From Lineus longissimus (lineage: Eukaryota > Nemertea > Pilidiophora > Heteronemertea > Lineidae): 64,000 bases of DNA. Location of the stretch: positions 5,396,501 to 5,460,500 of the forward strand of contig NC_088313.1 of NCBI RefSeq assembly GCF_910592395.1, written 5' to 3'. The translations under genes and the position numbers were made by a program. Below the pieces are notes generated by a model, which saw only the letters and a list, made by a program, of their open reading frames with translations, did no database searches and was not told where the DNA came from. The stretch's first letter is position 1. Every line of letters starts with the position of its first letter. This document shows, piece by piece, positions 11,929 through 26,131 of this stretch.

Positions 11929-12821
11929 ATTAGAGGCGGCGATGCGTAGGTTACTTATAATATCACTGCGCCTACTATAATGCGTCATATTTTGTGGTCA
12001 GAGGCATTATGTATGCCTACGTCACAGCTTCGTCGCATTACAGATGTGGTTGGGGCGCCCATTACACGACGGAGTCTACGCGTAGACATACAGTTCACGC
12101 AGGCTCGCACTGAAACAGAAACGGACGCACATTCAAGAACTGCACGCAGACCAACATCGGAAGAAGAGAGTGCCGACTGGACATCAAAGACGCCAACGGT
12201 TGGCAAGGTGTCTCATCACTAGGAACGCAGCGTGACGTCACGAGCTCTGACGTCACGAGCAGACTACTCCGAGGCTCCCTGACGTCATGAGAGACGCCAG
12301 CGCCATCTCCCGAATCAGGACTGACGTCACTAGCAGCAACTTCCACGCCGGTCTGAACTCAAAAAGCGTCCTAGTATAAACGCTTGGAAGCCAGTAGGCC
12401 TGCGCAGTGTTGGGCGGGGGGGGAGAGAGGGGAGGGATGATTTTCGACGGGCTTTAACCCGCGAATCACCTTTTTGACCGCAACGGTTAATTTGAGCCCC
12501 AAAACCACACAAGCAAGCCAATTTGACTGAAACTTAATCATTTTCATCACTTTAAACACACCTTATTCTCAATATAAGAAGAAGTATATTTGAAATGGAA
12601 AGTAACATTCGACTGGTATGGTGAGACCACCCATTCGTCTCAAACGGAACTATAACCGCGAGCTGATTGGTTAAATACAGGTGCGGGACCTACAGGCCGG
12701 CCCCCTGGCTGCCATTTCCATTTCGCAAAATTCGATGGCCACCACATAAGGTAGCCTACATTTTCATTTTAACAATCGTACAAGGGAAGAAGAAACAAAA
12801 TGATTGGGACATGAAGAGAAA

Positions 12822-12941
12822 AAGTCTACAACACGCGGTATTCCGAGGCGGTCACCCATCCACGTACTAACCACGCTCGACGTTGCTTGGCTTCGGTGAT
12901 CGGACGAGAACCGGAGTTTTCAACGTGATATGGTCGTAGAC
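12822..12941 (-). rRNA. 5S rRNA, copy 13 (A27 to U)
   Basis: Base 12915 changes position 27 from A to U, just before helix III. Its 3' spacer also has two private substitutions near 12602-12611. Spacing from copy 12 is 1013 bp. Confidence 0.96.
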
Positions 12942-13836
12942 ATTAGAGGCGGCGATGCGTAGGTTACTTATAATATCACTGCGCCTACTATAATGCGTCA
13001 TATTTTGTGGTCAGAGGCATTATGTATGCCTACGTCACAGCTTCGTCGCATTACAGATGTGGTTGGGGCGCCCATTACACGACGGAGTCTACGCGTAGAC
13101 ATACAGTTCACGCAGGCTCGCACTGAAACAGAAACGGACGCACATTCAAGAACTGCACGCAGACCAACATCGGAAGAAGAGAGTGCCGACTGGACATCAA
13201 AGACGCCAACGGTTGGCAAGGTGTCTCATCACTAGGAACGCAGCGTGACGTCACGAGCTCTGACGTCACGAGCAGACTACTCCGAGGCTCCCTGACGTCA
13301 TGAGAGACGCCAGCGCCATCTCCCGAATCAGGACTGACGTCACTAGCAGCAACTTCCACGCCGGTCTGAACTCAAAAAGCGTCCTAGTATAAACGCTTGG
13401 AAGCCAGTAGGCCTGCGCAGTGTTGGGCGGGGGGGGGGAGAGAGGGGAGGGATGATTTTCGACGGGCTTTAACCCGCGAATCACCTTTTTGACCGCAACG
13501 GTTAATTTGAGCCCCAAAACCACACAAGCAAGCCAATTTGACTGAAACTTAATCATTTTCATCACTTTAAACACACCTTATTCTCAATATAAGAAGAAGT
13601 ATATTTGAAATGGAAAATAACATTCAACTGGTATGGTGAGACCACCCATTCGTCTCAAACGGAACTATAACCGCGAGCTGATTGGTTAAATACAGGTGCG
13701 GGACCTACAGGCCGGCCCCCTGGCTGCCATTTCCATTTCGCAAAATTCGATGGCCACCACATAAGGTAGCCTACATTTTCATTTTAACAATCGTACAAGG
13801 GAAGAAGAAACAAAATGATTGGGACATGAAGAGAAA

Positions 13837-13956
13837 AAGTCTACAACACGCGGTATTCCGAGGCGGTCACCCATCCACGTACTAACCACGCTCGACGTTG
13901 CTTGGCTTCGGTGATCGGACGAGAACCGGTGTTTTCAACGTGATATGGTCGTAGAC
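13837..13956 (-). rRNA. 5S rRNA, copy 14
   Basis: Consensus sequence; 1015 bp from copy 13. Confidence 0.97.
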
Positions 13957-14849
13957 ATTAGAGGCGGCGATGCGTAGGTTACTTATAATATCACTGCGCC
14001 TACTATAATGCGTCATATTTTGTGGTCAGAGGCATTATGTATGCCTACGTCACAGCTTCGTCGCATTACAGATGTGGTTGGGGCGCCCATTACACGACGG
14101 AGTCTACGCGTAGACATACAGTTCACGCAGGCTCGCACTGAAACAGAAACGGACGCACATTCAAGAACTGCACGCAGACCAACATCGGAAGAAGAGAGTG
14201 CCGACTGGACATCAAAGACGCCAACGGTTGGCAAGGTGTCTCATCACTAGGAACGCAGCGTGACGTCACGAGCTCTGACGTCACGAGCAGACTACTCCGA
14301 GGCTCCCTGACGTCATGAGAGACGCCAGCGCCATCTCCCGAATCAGGACTGACGTCACTAGCAGCAACTTCCACGCCGGTCTGAACTCAAAAAGCGTCCT
14401 AGTATAAACGCTTGGAAGCCAGTAGGCCTGCGCAGTGTTGGGCGGGGGGGGAGAGAGGGGAGGGATGATTTTCGACGGGCTTTAACCCGCGAATCACCTT
14501 TTTGACCGCAACGGTTAATTTGAGCCCCAAAACCACACAAGCAAGCCAATTTGACTGAAACTTAATCATTTTCATCACTTTAAACACACCTTATTCTCAA
14601 TATAAGAAGAAGTATATTTGAAATGGAAAATAACATTCAACTGGTATGGTGAGACCACCCATTCGTCTCAAACGGAACTATAACCGCGAGCTGATTGGTT
14701 AAATACAGGTGCGGGACCTACAGGCCGGCCCCCTGGCTGCCATTTCCATTTCGCAAAATTCGATGGCCACCACATAAGGTAGCCTACATTTTCATTTTAA
14801 CAATCGTACAAGGGAAGAAGAAACAAAATGATTGGGACATGAAGAGAAA

Positions 14850-14969
14850 AAGTCTACAACACGCGGTATTCCGAGGCGGTCACCCATCCACGTACTAACC
14901 ACGCTCGACGTTGCTTGGCTTCGGTGATCGGACGAGAACCGGTGTTTTCAACGTGATATGGTCGTAGAC
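14850..14969 (-). rRNA. 5S rRNA, copy 15
   Basis: Consensus sequence; 1013 bp from copy 14. Its upstream spacer has private changes near 15246-15249. Confidence 0.97.
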
Positions 14970-15864
14970 ATTAGAGGCGGCGATGCGTAGGTTACTTATA
15001 ATATCACTGCGCCTACTATAATGCGTCATATTTTGTGGTCAGAGGCATTATGTATGCCTACGTCACAGCTTCGTCGCATTACAGATGTGGTTGGGGCGCC
15101 CATTACACGACGGAGTCTACGCGTAGACATACAGTTCACGCAGGCTCGCACTGAAACAGAAACGGACGCACATTCAAGAACTGCACGCAGACCAACATCG
15201 GAAGAAGAGAGTGCCGACTGGACATCAAAGACGCCAACGGTTGGCGAGTTGTCTCATCACTAGGAACGCAGCGTGACGTCACGAGCTCTGACGTCACGAG
15301 CAGACTACTCCGAGGCTCCCTGACGTCATGAGAGACGCCAGCGCCATCTCCCGAATCAGGACTGACGTCACTAGCAGCAACTTCCACGCCGGTCTGAACT
15401 CAAAAAGCGTCCTAGTATAAACGCTTGGAAGCCAGTAGGCCTGCGCAGTGTTGGGCGGGGGGGGGGAGAGAGGGGAGGGATGATTTTCGACGGGCTTTAA
15501 CCTGCGAATCACCTTTTTGACCGCAACGGTTAATTTGAGCCCCAAAACCACACAAGCAAGCCAATTTGACTGAAACTTTATCATTTTCATCACTTTAAAC
15601 ACACCTTATTCTCAATATAAGAAGAAGTATATTTGAAATGGAAAATAACATTCAACTGGTATGGTGAGACCACCCATTCGTCTCAAACGGAACTATAACC
15701 GCGAGCTGATTGGTTAAATACAGGTGCGGGACCTACAGGCCGGCCCCCTGGCTGCCATTTCCATTTCGCAAAATTCGATGGCCACCACATAAGGTAGCCT
15801 ACATTTTCATTTTAACAATCGTACAAGGGAAGAAGAAACAAAATGATTGGGACATGAAGAGAAA

Positions 15865-15984
15865 AAGTCTACAACACGCGGTATTCCGAGGCGGTCACCC
15901 ATCCACGTACTAACCACGCTCGACGTTGCTTGGCTTCGGTGATCGGACGAGAACCGGTGTTTTCAACGTGATATGGTCGTAGAC
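15865..15984 (-). rRNA. 5S rRNA, copy 16
   Basis: Consensus sequence; 1015 bp from copy 15. Confidence 0.97.
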
Positions 15985-16880
15985 ATTAGAGGCGGCGATG
16001 CGTAGGTTACTTATAATATCACTGCGCCTACTATAATGCGTCATATTTTGTGGTCAGAGGCATTATGTATGCCTACGTCACAGCTTCGTCGCATTACAGA
16101 TGTGGTTGGGGCGCCCATTACACGACGGAGTCTACGCGTAGACATACAGTTCACGCAGGCTCGCACTGAAACAGAAACGGACGCACATTCAAGAACTGCA
16201 CGCAGACCAACATCGGAAGAAGAGAGTGCCGACTGGACATCAAAGACGCCAACGGTTGGCAAGGTGTCTCATCACTAGGAACGCAGCGTGACGTCACGAG
16301 CTCTGACGTCACGAGCAGACTACTCCGAGGCTCCCTGACGTCATGAGAGACGCCAGCGCCATCTCCCGAATCAGGACTGACGTCACTAGCAGCAACTTCC
16401 ACGCCGGTCTGAACTCAAAAAGCGTCCTAGTATAAACGCTTGGAAGCCAGTAGGCCTGCGCAGTGTTGGGCGGGGGGGGGGGAGAGAGGGGAGGGATGAT
16501 TTTCGACGGGCTTTAACCCGCGAATCACCTTTTTGACCGCAACGGTTAATTTGAGCCCCAAAACCACACAAGCAAGCCAATTTGACTGAAACTTAATCAT
16601 TTTCATCACTTTAAACACACCTTATTCTCAATATAAGAAGAAGTATATTTGAAATGGAAAATAACATTCAACTGGTATGGTGAGACCACCCATTCGTCTC
16701 AAACGGAACTATAACCGCGAGCTGATTGGTTAAATACAGGTGCGGGACCTACAGGCCGGCCCCCTGGCTGCCATTTCCATTTCGCAAAATTCGATGGCCA
16801 CCACATAAGGTAGCCTACATTTTCATTTTAACAATCGTACAAGGGAAGAAGAAACAAAATGATTGGGACATGAAGAGAAA

Positions 16881-17000
16881 AAGTCTACAACACGCGGTAT
16901 TCCGAGGCGGTCACCCATCCACGTACTAACCACGCTCGACGTTGCTTGGCTTCGGTGATCGGACGAGAACCGGTGTTTTCAACGTGATATGGTCGTAGAC
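16881..17000 (-). rRNA. 5S rRNA, copy 17
   Basis: Consensus sequence; 1016 bp from copy 16. A G-to-T change at 17361 lies just after the third TGACGTCA of its upstream cluster. Confidence 0.97.
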
Positions 17001-17894
17001 ATTAGAGGCGGCGATGCGTAGGTTACTTATAATATCACTGCGCCTACTATAATGCGTCATATTTTGTGGTCAGAGGCATTATGTATGCCTACGTCACAGC
17101 TTCGTCGCATTACAGATGTGGTTGGGGCGCCCATTACACGACGGAGTCTACGCGTAGACATACAGTTCACGCAGGCTCGCACTGAAACAGAAACGGACGC
17201 ACATTCAAGAACTGCACGCAGACCAACATCGGAAGAAGAGAGTGCCGACTGGACATCAAAGACGCCAACGGTTGGCAAGGTGTCTCATCACTAGGAACGC
17301 AGCGTGACGTCACGAGCTCTGACGTCACGAGCAGACTACTCCGAGGCTCCCTGACGTCATTAGAGACGCCAGCGCCATCTCCCGAATCAGGACTGACGTC
17401 ACTAGCAGCAACTTCCACGCCGGTCTGAACTCAAAAAGCGTCCTAGTATAAACGCTTGGAAGCCAGTAGGCCTGCGCAGTGTTGGGCGGGGGGGGGAGAG
17501 AGGGGAGGGATGATTTTCGACGGGCTTTAACCCGCGAATCACCTTTTTGACCGCAACGGTTAATTTGAGCCCCAAAACCACACAAGCAAGCCAATTTGAC
17601 TGAAACTTAATCATTTTCATCACTTTAAACACACCTTATTCTCAATATAAGAAGAAGTATATTTGAAATGGAAAATAACATTCAACTGGTATGGTGAGAC
17701 CACCCATTCGTCTCAAACGGAACTATAACCGCGAGCTGATTGGTTAAATACAGGTGCGGGACCTACAGGCCGGCCCCCTGGCTGCCATTTCCATTTCGCA
17801 AAATTCGATGGCCACCACATAAGGTAGCCTACATTTTCATTTTAACAATCGTACAAGGGAAGAAGAAACAAAATGATTGGGACATGAAGAGAAA

Positions 17895-18014
17895 AAGTCT
17901 ACAACACGCGGTATTCCGAGGCGGTCACCCATCCACGTACTAACCACGCTCGACGTTGCTTGGCTTCGGTGATCGGACGAGAACCGGTGTTTTCAACGTG
18001 ATATGGTCGTAGAC
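17895..18014 (-). rRNA. 5S rRNA, copy 18
   Basis: Consensus sequence; 1014 bp from copy 17. Confidence 0.97.
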
Positions 18015-18912
18015 ATTAGAGGCGGCGATGCGTAGGTTACTTATAATATCACTGCGCCTACTATAATGCGTCATATTTTGTGGTCAGAGGCATTATGTAT
18101 GCCTACGTCACAGCTTCGTCGCATTACAGATGTGGTTGGGGCGCCCATTACACGACGGAGTCTACGCGTAGACATACAGTTCACGCAGGCTCGCACTGAA
18201 ACAGAAACGGACGCACATTCAAGAACTGCACGCAGACCAACATCGGAAGAAGAGAGTGCCGACTGGACATCAACGACGCCAACGGTTGGCAAGGTGTCTC
18301 ATCACTAGGAACGCAGCGTGACGTCACGAGCTCTGACGTCACGAGCAGACTACTCCGAGGCTCCCTGACGTCATGAGAGACGCCAGCGCCATCTCCCGAA
18401 TCAGGACTGACGTCACTAGCAGCAACTTCCACGCCGGTCTGAACTCAAAAAGCGTCCTAGTATAAACGCTTGGAAGCCAGTAGGCCTGCGCAGTGTTGGG
18501 CGGGGGGGGGGGGGAGAGAGGGGAGGGATGATTTTCGACGGGCTTTAACCCGCGAATCACCTTTTTGACCGCAACGGTTAATTTGAGCCCCAAAACCACA
18601 CAAGCAAGCCAATTTGACTGAAACTTAATCATTTTCATCACTTTAAACACACCTTATTCTCAATATAAGAAGAAGTATATTTGAAATGGAAAATAACATT
18701 CAACTGGTATGGTGAGACCACCCATTCGTCTCAAACGGAACTATAACCGCGAGCTGATTGGTTAAATACAGGTGCGGGACCTACAGGCCGGCCCCCTGGC
18801 TGCCATTTCCATTTCGCAAAATTCGATGGCCACCACATAAGGTAGCCTACATTTTCATTTTAACAATCGTACAAGGGAAGAAGAAACAAAATGATTGGGA
18901 CATGAAGAGAAA

Positions 18913-19032
18913 AAGTCTACAACACGCGGTATTCCGAGGCGGTCACCCATCCACGTACTAACCACGCTCGACGTTGCTTGGCTTCGGTGATCGGACGAGA
19001 ACCGGTGTTTTCAACGTGATATGGTCGTAGAC
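18913..19032 (-). rRNA. 5S rRNA, copy 19
   Basis: Consensus sequence; 1018 bp from copy 18. Confidence 0.97.
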
Positions 19033-19926
19033 ATTAGAGGCGGCGATGCGTAGGTTACTTATAATATCACTGCGCCTACTATAATGCGTCATATTTTGTG
19101 GTCAGAGGCATTATGTATGCCTACGTCACAGCTTCGTCGCATTACAGATGTGGTTGGGGCGCCCATTACACGACGGAGTCTACGCGTAGACATACAGTTC
19201 ACGCAGGCTCGCACTGAAACAGAAACGGACGCACATTCAAGAACTGCACGCAGACCAACATCGGAAGAAGAGAGTGCCGACTGGACATCAAAGACGCCAA
19301 CGGTTGGCAAGGTGTCTCATCACTAGGAACGCAGCGTGACGTCACGAGCTCTGACGTCACGAGCAGACTACTCCGAGGCTCCCTGACGTCATGAGAGACG
19401 CCAGCGCCATCTCCCGAATCAGGACTGACGTCACTAGCAGCAACTTCCACGCCGGTCTGAACTCAAAAAGCGTCCTAGTATAAACGCTTGGAAGCCAGTA
19501 GGCCTGCGCAGTGTTGGGCGGGGGGGGGAGAGAGGGGAGGGATGATTTTCGACGGGCTTTAACCCGCGAATCACCTTTTTGACCGCAACGGGTAATTTGA
19601 GCCCCAAAACCACACAAGCAAGCCAATTTGACTGAAACTTAATCATTTTCATCACTTTAAACACACCTTATTCTCAATATAAGAAGAAGTATATTTGAAA
19701 TGGAAAATAACATTCAACTGGTATGGTGAGACCACCCATTCGTCTCAAACGGAACTATAACCGCGAGCTGATTGGTTAAATACAGGTGCGGGACCTACAG
19801 GCCGGCCCCCTGGCTGCCATTTCCATTTCGCAAAATTCGATGGCCACCACATAAGGTAGCCTACATTTTCATTTTAACAATCGTACAAGGGAAGAAGAAA
19901 CAAAATGATTGGGACATGAAGAGAAA

Positions 19927-20046
19927 AAGTCTACAACACGCGGTATTCCGAGGCGGTCACCCATCCACGTACTAACCACGCTCGACGTTGCTTGGCTTCG
20001 GTGATCGGACGAGAACCGGTGTTTTCAACGTGATATGGTCGTAGAC
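19927..20046 (-). rRNA. 5S rRNA, copy 20
   Basis: Consensus sequence; 1014 bp from copy 19. Confidence 0.97.
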
Positions 20047-20943
20047 ATTAGAGGCGGCGATGCGTAGGTTACTTATAATATCACTGCGCCTACTATAATG
20101 CGTCATATTTTGTGGTCAGAGGCATTATGTATGCCTACGTCACAGCTTCGTCGCATTACAGATGTGGTTGGGGCGCCCATTACACGACGGAGTCTACGCG
20201 TAGACATACAGTTCACGCAGGCTCGCACTGAAACAGAAACGGACGCACATTCAAGAACTGCACGCAGACCAACATCGGAAGAAGAGAGTGCCGACTGGAC
20301 ATCAAAGACGCCAACGGTTGGCAAGGTGTCTCATCACTAGGAACGCAGCGTGACGTCACGAGCTCTGACGTCACGAGCAGACTACTCCGAGGCTCCCTGA
20401 CGTCATGAGAGACGCCAGCGCCATCTCCCGAATCAGGACTGACGTCACTAGCAGCAACTTCCACGCCGGTCTGAACTCAAAAAGCGTCCTAGTATAAACG
20501 CTTGGAAGCCAGTAGGCCTGCGCAGTGTTGGGCGGGGGGGGGGGGAGAGAGGGGAGGGATGATTTTCGACGGGCTTTAACCCGCGAATCACCTTTTTGAC
20601 CGCAACGGTTAATTTGAGCCCCAAAACCACACAAGCAAGCCAATTTGACTGAAACTTAATCATTTTCATCACTTTAAACACACCTTATTCTCAATATAAG
20701 AAGAAGTATATTTGAAATGGAAAATAACATTCAACTGGTATGGTGAGACCACCCATTCGTCTCAAACGGAACTATAACCGCGAGCTGATTGGTTAAATAC
20801 AGGTGCGGGACCTACAGGCCGGCCCCCTGGCTGCCATTTCCATTTCGCAAAATTCGATGGCCACCACATAAGGTAGCCTACATTTTCATTTTAACAATCG
20901 TACAAGGGAAGAAGAAACAAAATGATTGGGACATGAAGAGAAA

Positions 20944-21063
20944 AAGTCTACAACACGCGGTATTCCGAGGCGGTCACCCATCCACGTACTAACCACGCTC
21001 GACGTTGCTTGGCTTCGGTGATCGGACGAGAACCGGTGTTTTCAACGTGATATGGTCGTAGAC
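20944..21063 (-). rRNA. 5S rRNA, copy 21
   Basis: Consensus sequence; 1017 bp from copy 20. Its upstream spacer has lost 4 bp at about 21184 (GGTTGG reduced to GG). Confidence 0.97.
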
Positions 21064-21953
21064 ATTAGAGGCGGCGATGCGTAGGTTACTTATAATATCA
21101 CTGCGCCTACTATAATGCGTCATATTTTGTGGTCAGAGGCATTATGTATGCCTACGTCACAGCTTCGTCGCATTACAGATGTGGGGCGCCCATTACACGA
21201 CGGAGTCTACGCGTAGACATACAGTTCACGCAGGCTCGCACTGAAACAGAAACGGACGCACATTCAAGAACTGCACGCAGACCAACATCGGAAGAAGAGA
21301 GTGCCGACTGGACATCAAAGACGCCAACGGTTGGCAAGGTGTCTCATCACTAGGAACGCAGCGTGACGTCACGAGCTCTGACGTCACGAGCAGACTACTC
21401 CGAGGCTCCCTGACGTCATGAGAGACGCCAGCGCCATCTCCCGAATCAGGACTGACGTCACTAGCAGCAACTTCCACGCCGGTCTGAACTCAAAAAGCGT
21501 CCTAGTATAAACGCTTGGAAGCCAGTAGGCCTGCGCAGTGTTGGGCGGGGGGGGGAGAGAGGGGAGGGATGATTTTCGACGGGCTTTAACCCGCAAATCA
21601 CCTTTTTGACCGCAACGGTTAATTTGAGCCCCAAAACCACACAAGCAAGCCAATTTGACTGAAACTTAATCATTTTCATCACTTTAAACACACCTTATTC
21701 TCAATATAAGAAGAAGTATATTTGAAATGGAAAATAACATTCAACTGGTATGGTGAGACCACCCATTCGTCTCAAACGGAACTATAACCGCGAGCTGATT
21801 GGTTAAATACAGGTGCGGGACCTACAGGCCGGCCCCCTGGCTGCCATTTCCATTTCGCAAAATTCGATGGCCACCACATAAGGTAGCCTACATTTTCATT
21901 TTAACAATCGTACAAGGGAAGAAGAAACAAAATGATTGGGACATGAAGAGAAA

Positions 21954-22073
21954 AAGTCTACAACACGCGGTATTCCGAGGCGGTCACCCATCCACGTACT
22001 AACCACGCTCGACGTTGCTTGGCTTCGGTGATCGGACGAGAACCGGTGTTTTCAACGTGATATGGACGTAGAC
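21954..22073 (-). rRNA. 5S rRNA, copy 22 (A8 to U)
   Basis: Base 22066 changes position 8 from A to U and turns the A8-U111 pair of helix I into a U-U mismatch. Spacing from copy 21 is 1010 bp, the shortest in the array, because of a 4-bp spacer deletion and a short G-tract. Confidence 0.96.
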
Positions 22074-22969
22074 ATTAGAGGCGGCGATGCGTAGGTTACT
22101 TATAATATCACTGCGCCTACTATAATGCGTCATATTTTGTGGTCAGAGGCATTATGTATGCCTACGTCACAGCTTCGTCGCATTACAGATGTGGTTGGGG
22201 CGCCCATTACACGACGGAGTCTACGCGTAGACATACAGTTCACGCAGGCTCGCACTGAAACAGAAACGGACGCACATTCAAGAACTGCACGCAGACCAAC
22301 ATCGGAAGAAGAGAGTGCCGACTGGACATCAAAGACGCCAACGGTTGGCAAGGTGTCTCATCACTAGGAACGCAGCGTGACGTCACGAGCTCTGACGTCA
22401 CGAGCAGACTACTCCGAGGCTCCCTGACGTCATGAGAGACGCCAGCGCCATCTCCCGAATCAGGACTGACGTCACTAGCAGCAACTTCCACGCCGGTCTG
22501 AACTCAAAAAGCGTCCTAGTATAAACGCTTGGAAGCCAGTAGGCCTGCGCAGTGTTGGGCGGGGGGGGGGGAGAGAGGGGAGGGATGATTTTCGACGGGC
22601 TTTAACCTGCGAATCACCTTTTTGACCGCAACGGTTAATTTGAGCCCCAAAACCACACAAGCAAGCCAATTTGACTGAAACTTAATCATTTTCATCACTT
22701 TAAACACACCTTATTCTCAATATAAGAAGAAGTATATTTGAAATGGAAAATAACATTCAACTGGTATGGTGAGACCACCCATTCGTCTCAAACGGAACTA
22801 TAACCGCGAGCTGATTGGTTAAATACAGGTGCGGGACCTACAGGCCGGCCCCCTGGCTGCCATTTCCATTTCGCAAAATTCGATGGCCACCACATAAGGT
22901 AGCCTACATTTTCATTTTAACAATCGTACAAGGGAAGAAGAAACAAAATGATTGGGACATGAAGAGAAA

Positions 22970-23089
22970 AAGTCTACAACACGCGGTATTCCGAGGCGGT
23001 CACCCATCCACGTACTAACCACGCTCGACGTTGCTTGGCTTCGGTGATCGGACGAGAACCGGTGTTTTCAACGTGATATGGTCGTAGAC
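22970..23089 (-). rRNA. 5S rRNA, copy 23
   Basis: Consensus sequence; 1016 bp from copy 22. Confidence 0.97.
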
Positions 23090-23982
23090 ATTAGAGGCGG
23101 CGATGCGTAGGTTACTTATAATATCACTGCGCCTACTATAATGCGTCATATTTTGTGGTCAGAGGCATTATGTATGCCTACGTCACAGCTTCGTCGCATT
23201 ACAGATGTGGTTGGGGCGCCCATTACACGACGGAGTCTACGCGTAGACATACAGTTCACGCAGGCTCGCACTGAAACAGAAACGGACGCACATTCAAGAA
23301 CTGCACGCAGACCAACATCGGAAGAAGAGAGTGCCGGCTGGACATCAAAGACGCCAACGGTTGGCAAGGTGTCTCATCACTAGGAACGCAGCGTGACGTC
23401 ACGAGCTCTGACGTCACGAGCAGACTACTCCGAGGCTCCCTGACGTCATGAGAGACGCCAGCGCCATCTCCCGAATCAGGACTGACGTCACTAGCAGCAA
23501 CTTCCACGCCGGTCTGAACTCAAAAAGCGTCCTAGTATAAACGCTTGGAAGCCAGTAGGCCTGCGCAGTGTTGGGCGGGGGGGGAGAGAGGGGAGGGATG
23601 ATTTTCGACGGGCTTTAACCCGCGAATCACCTTTTTGACCGCAACGGTTAATTTGAGCCCCAAAACCACACAAGCAAGCCAATTTGACTGAAACTTAATC
23701 ATTTTCATCACTTTAAACACACCTTATTCTCAATATAAGAAGAAGTATATTTGAAATGGAAAATAACATTCAACTGGTATGGTGAGACCACCCATTCGTC
23801 TCAAACGGAACTATAACCGCGAGCTGATTGGTTAAATACAGGTGCGGGACCTACAGGCCGGCCCCCTGGCTGCCATTTCCATTTCGCAAAATTCGATGGC
23901 CACCACATAAGGTAGCCTACATTTTCATTTTAACAATCGTACAAGGGAAGAAGAAACAAAATGATTGGGACATGAAGAGAAA

Positions 23983-24102
23983 AAGTCTACAACACGCGGT
24001 ATTCCGAGGCGGTCACCCATCCACGTACTAACCACGCTCGACGTTGCTTGGCTTCGGTGATCGGACGAGAACCGGTGTTTTCAACGTGATATGGTCGTAG
24101 AC
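23983..24102 (-). rRNA. 5S rRNA, copy 24
   Basis: Consensus sequence; 1013 bp from copy 23. Confidence 0.97.
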
Positions 24103-24996
24103 ATTAGAGGCGGCGATGCGTAGGTTACTTATAATATCACTGCGCCTACTATAATGCGTCATATTTTGTGGTCAGAGGCATTATGTATGCCTACGTCACA
24201 GCTTCGTCGCATTACAGATGTGGTTGGGGCGCCCATTACACGACGGAGTCTACGCGTAGACATACAGTTCACGCAGGCTCGCACTGAAACAGAAACGGAC
24301 GCACATTCAAGAACTGCACGCAGACCAACATCGGAAGAAGAGAGTGCCGACTGGACATCAAAGACGCCAACGGTTGGCAAGGTGTCTCATCACTAGGAAC
24401 GCAGCGTGACGTCACGAGCTCTGACGTCACGAGCAGACTACTCCGAGGCTCCCTGACGTCATGAGAGACGCCAGCGCCATCTCCCGAATCAGGACTGACG
24501 TCACTAGCAGCAACTTCCACGCCGGTCTGAACTCAAAAAGCGTCCTAGTATAAACGCTTGGAAGCCAGTAGGCCTGCGCAGTGTTGGGCGGGGGGGGGAG
24601 AGAGGGGAGGGATGATTTTCGACGGGCTTTAACCCGCGAATCACCTTTTTGACCGCAACGGTTAATTTGAGCCCCAAAACCACACAAGCAAGCCAATTTG
24701 ACTGAAACTTAATCATTTTCATCACTTTAAACACACCTTATTCTCAATATAAGAAGAAGTATATTTGAAATGGAAAATAACATTCAACTGGTATGGTGAG
24801 ACCACCCATTCGTCTCAAACGGAACTATAACCGCGAGCTGATTGGTTAAATACAGGTGCGGGACCTACAGGCCGGCCCCCTGGCTGCCATTTCCATTTCG
24901 CAAAATTCGATGGCCACCACATAAGGTAGCCTACATTTTCATTTTAACAATCGTACAAGGGAAGAAGAAACAAAATGATTGGGACATGAAGAGAAA

Positions 24997-25116
24997 AAGT
25001 CTACAACACGCGGTATTCCGAGGCGGTCACCCATCCACGTACTAACCACGCTCGACGTTGCTTGGCTTCGGTGATCGGACGAGAACCGGTGTTTTCAACG
25101 TGATATGGTCGTAGAC
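24997..25116 (-). rRNA. 5S rRNA, copy 25
   Basis: Consensus sequence; 1014 bp from copy 24. Its upstream spacer has private changes near 25299 and 25409, and lacks the C before the G-tract near 25600. Confidence 0.97.
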
Positions 25117-26011
25117 ATTAGAGGCGGCGATGCGTAGGTTACTTATAATATCACTGCGCCTACTATAATGCGTCATATTTTGTGGTCAGAGGCATTATGT
25201 ATGCCTACGTCACAGCTTCGTCGCATTACAGATGTGGTTGGGGCGCCCATTACACGACGGAGTCTACGCGTAGACATACAGTTCACGCAGGCTCGCACAG
25301 AAACAGAAACGGACGCACATTCAAGAACTGCACGCAGACCAACATCGGAAGAAGAGAGTGCCGACTGGACATCAAAGACGCCAACGGTTGGCAAGGTGTC
25401 TCATCACTCGGAACGCAGCGTGACGTCACGAGCTCTGACGTCACGAGCAGACTACTCCGAGGCTCCCTGACGTCATGAGAGACGCCAGCGCCATCTCCCG
25501 AATCAGGACTGACGTCACTAGCAGCAACTTCCACGCCGGTCTGAACTCAAAAAGCGTCCTAGTATAAACGCTTGGAAGCCAGTAGGCCTGCGCAGTGTTG
25601 GGGGGGGGGGGGGAGAGAGGGGAGGGATGATTTTCGACGGGCTTTAACCCGCGAATCACCTTTTTGACCGCAACGGTTAATTTGAGCCCCAAAACCACAC
25701 AAGCAAGCCAATTTGACTGAAACTTAATCATTTTCATCACTTTAAACACACCTTATTCTCAATATAAGAAGAAGTATATTTGAAATGGAAAATAACATTC
25801 AACTGGTATGGTGAGACCACCCATTCGTCTCAAACGGAACTATAACCGCGAGCTGATTGGTTAAATACAGGTGCGGGACCTACAGGCCGGCCCCCTGGCT
25901 GCCATTTCCATTTCGCAAAATTCGATGGCCACCACATAAGGTAGCCTACATTTTCATTTTAACAATCGTACAAGGGAAGAAGAAACAAAATGATTGGGAC
26001 ATGAAGAGAAA

Positions 26012-26131
26012 AAGTCTACAACACGCGGTATTCCGAGGCGGTCACCCATCCACGTACTAACCACGCTCGACGTTGCTTGGCTTCGGTGATCGGACGAGAA
26101 CCGGTGTTTTCAACGTGATATGGTCGTAGAC
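26012..26131 (-). rRNA. 5S rRNA, copy 26
   Basis: Consensus sequence; 1015 bp from copy 25. Confidence 0.97.
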
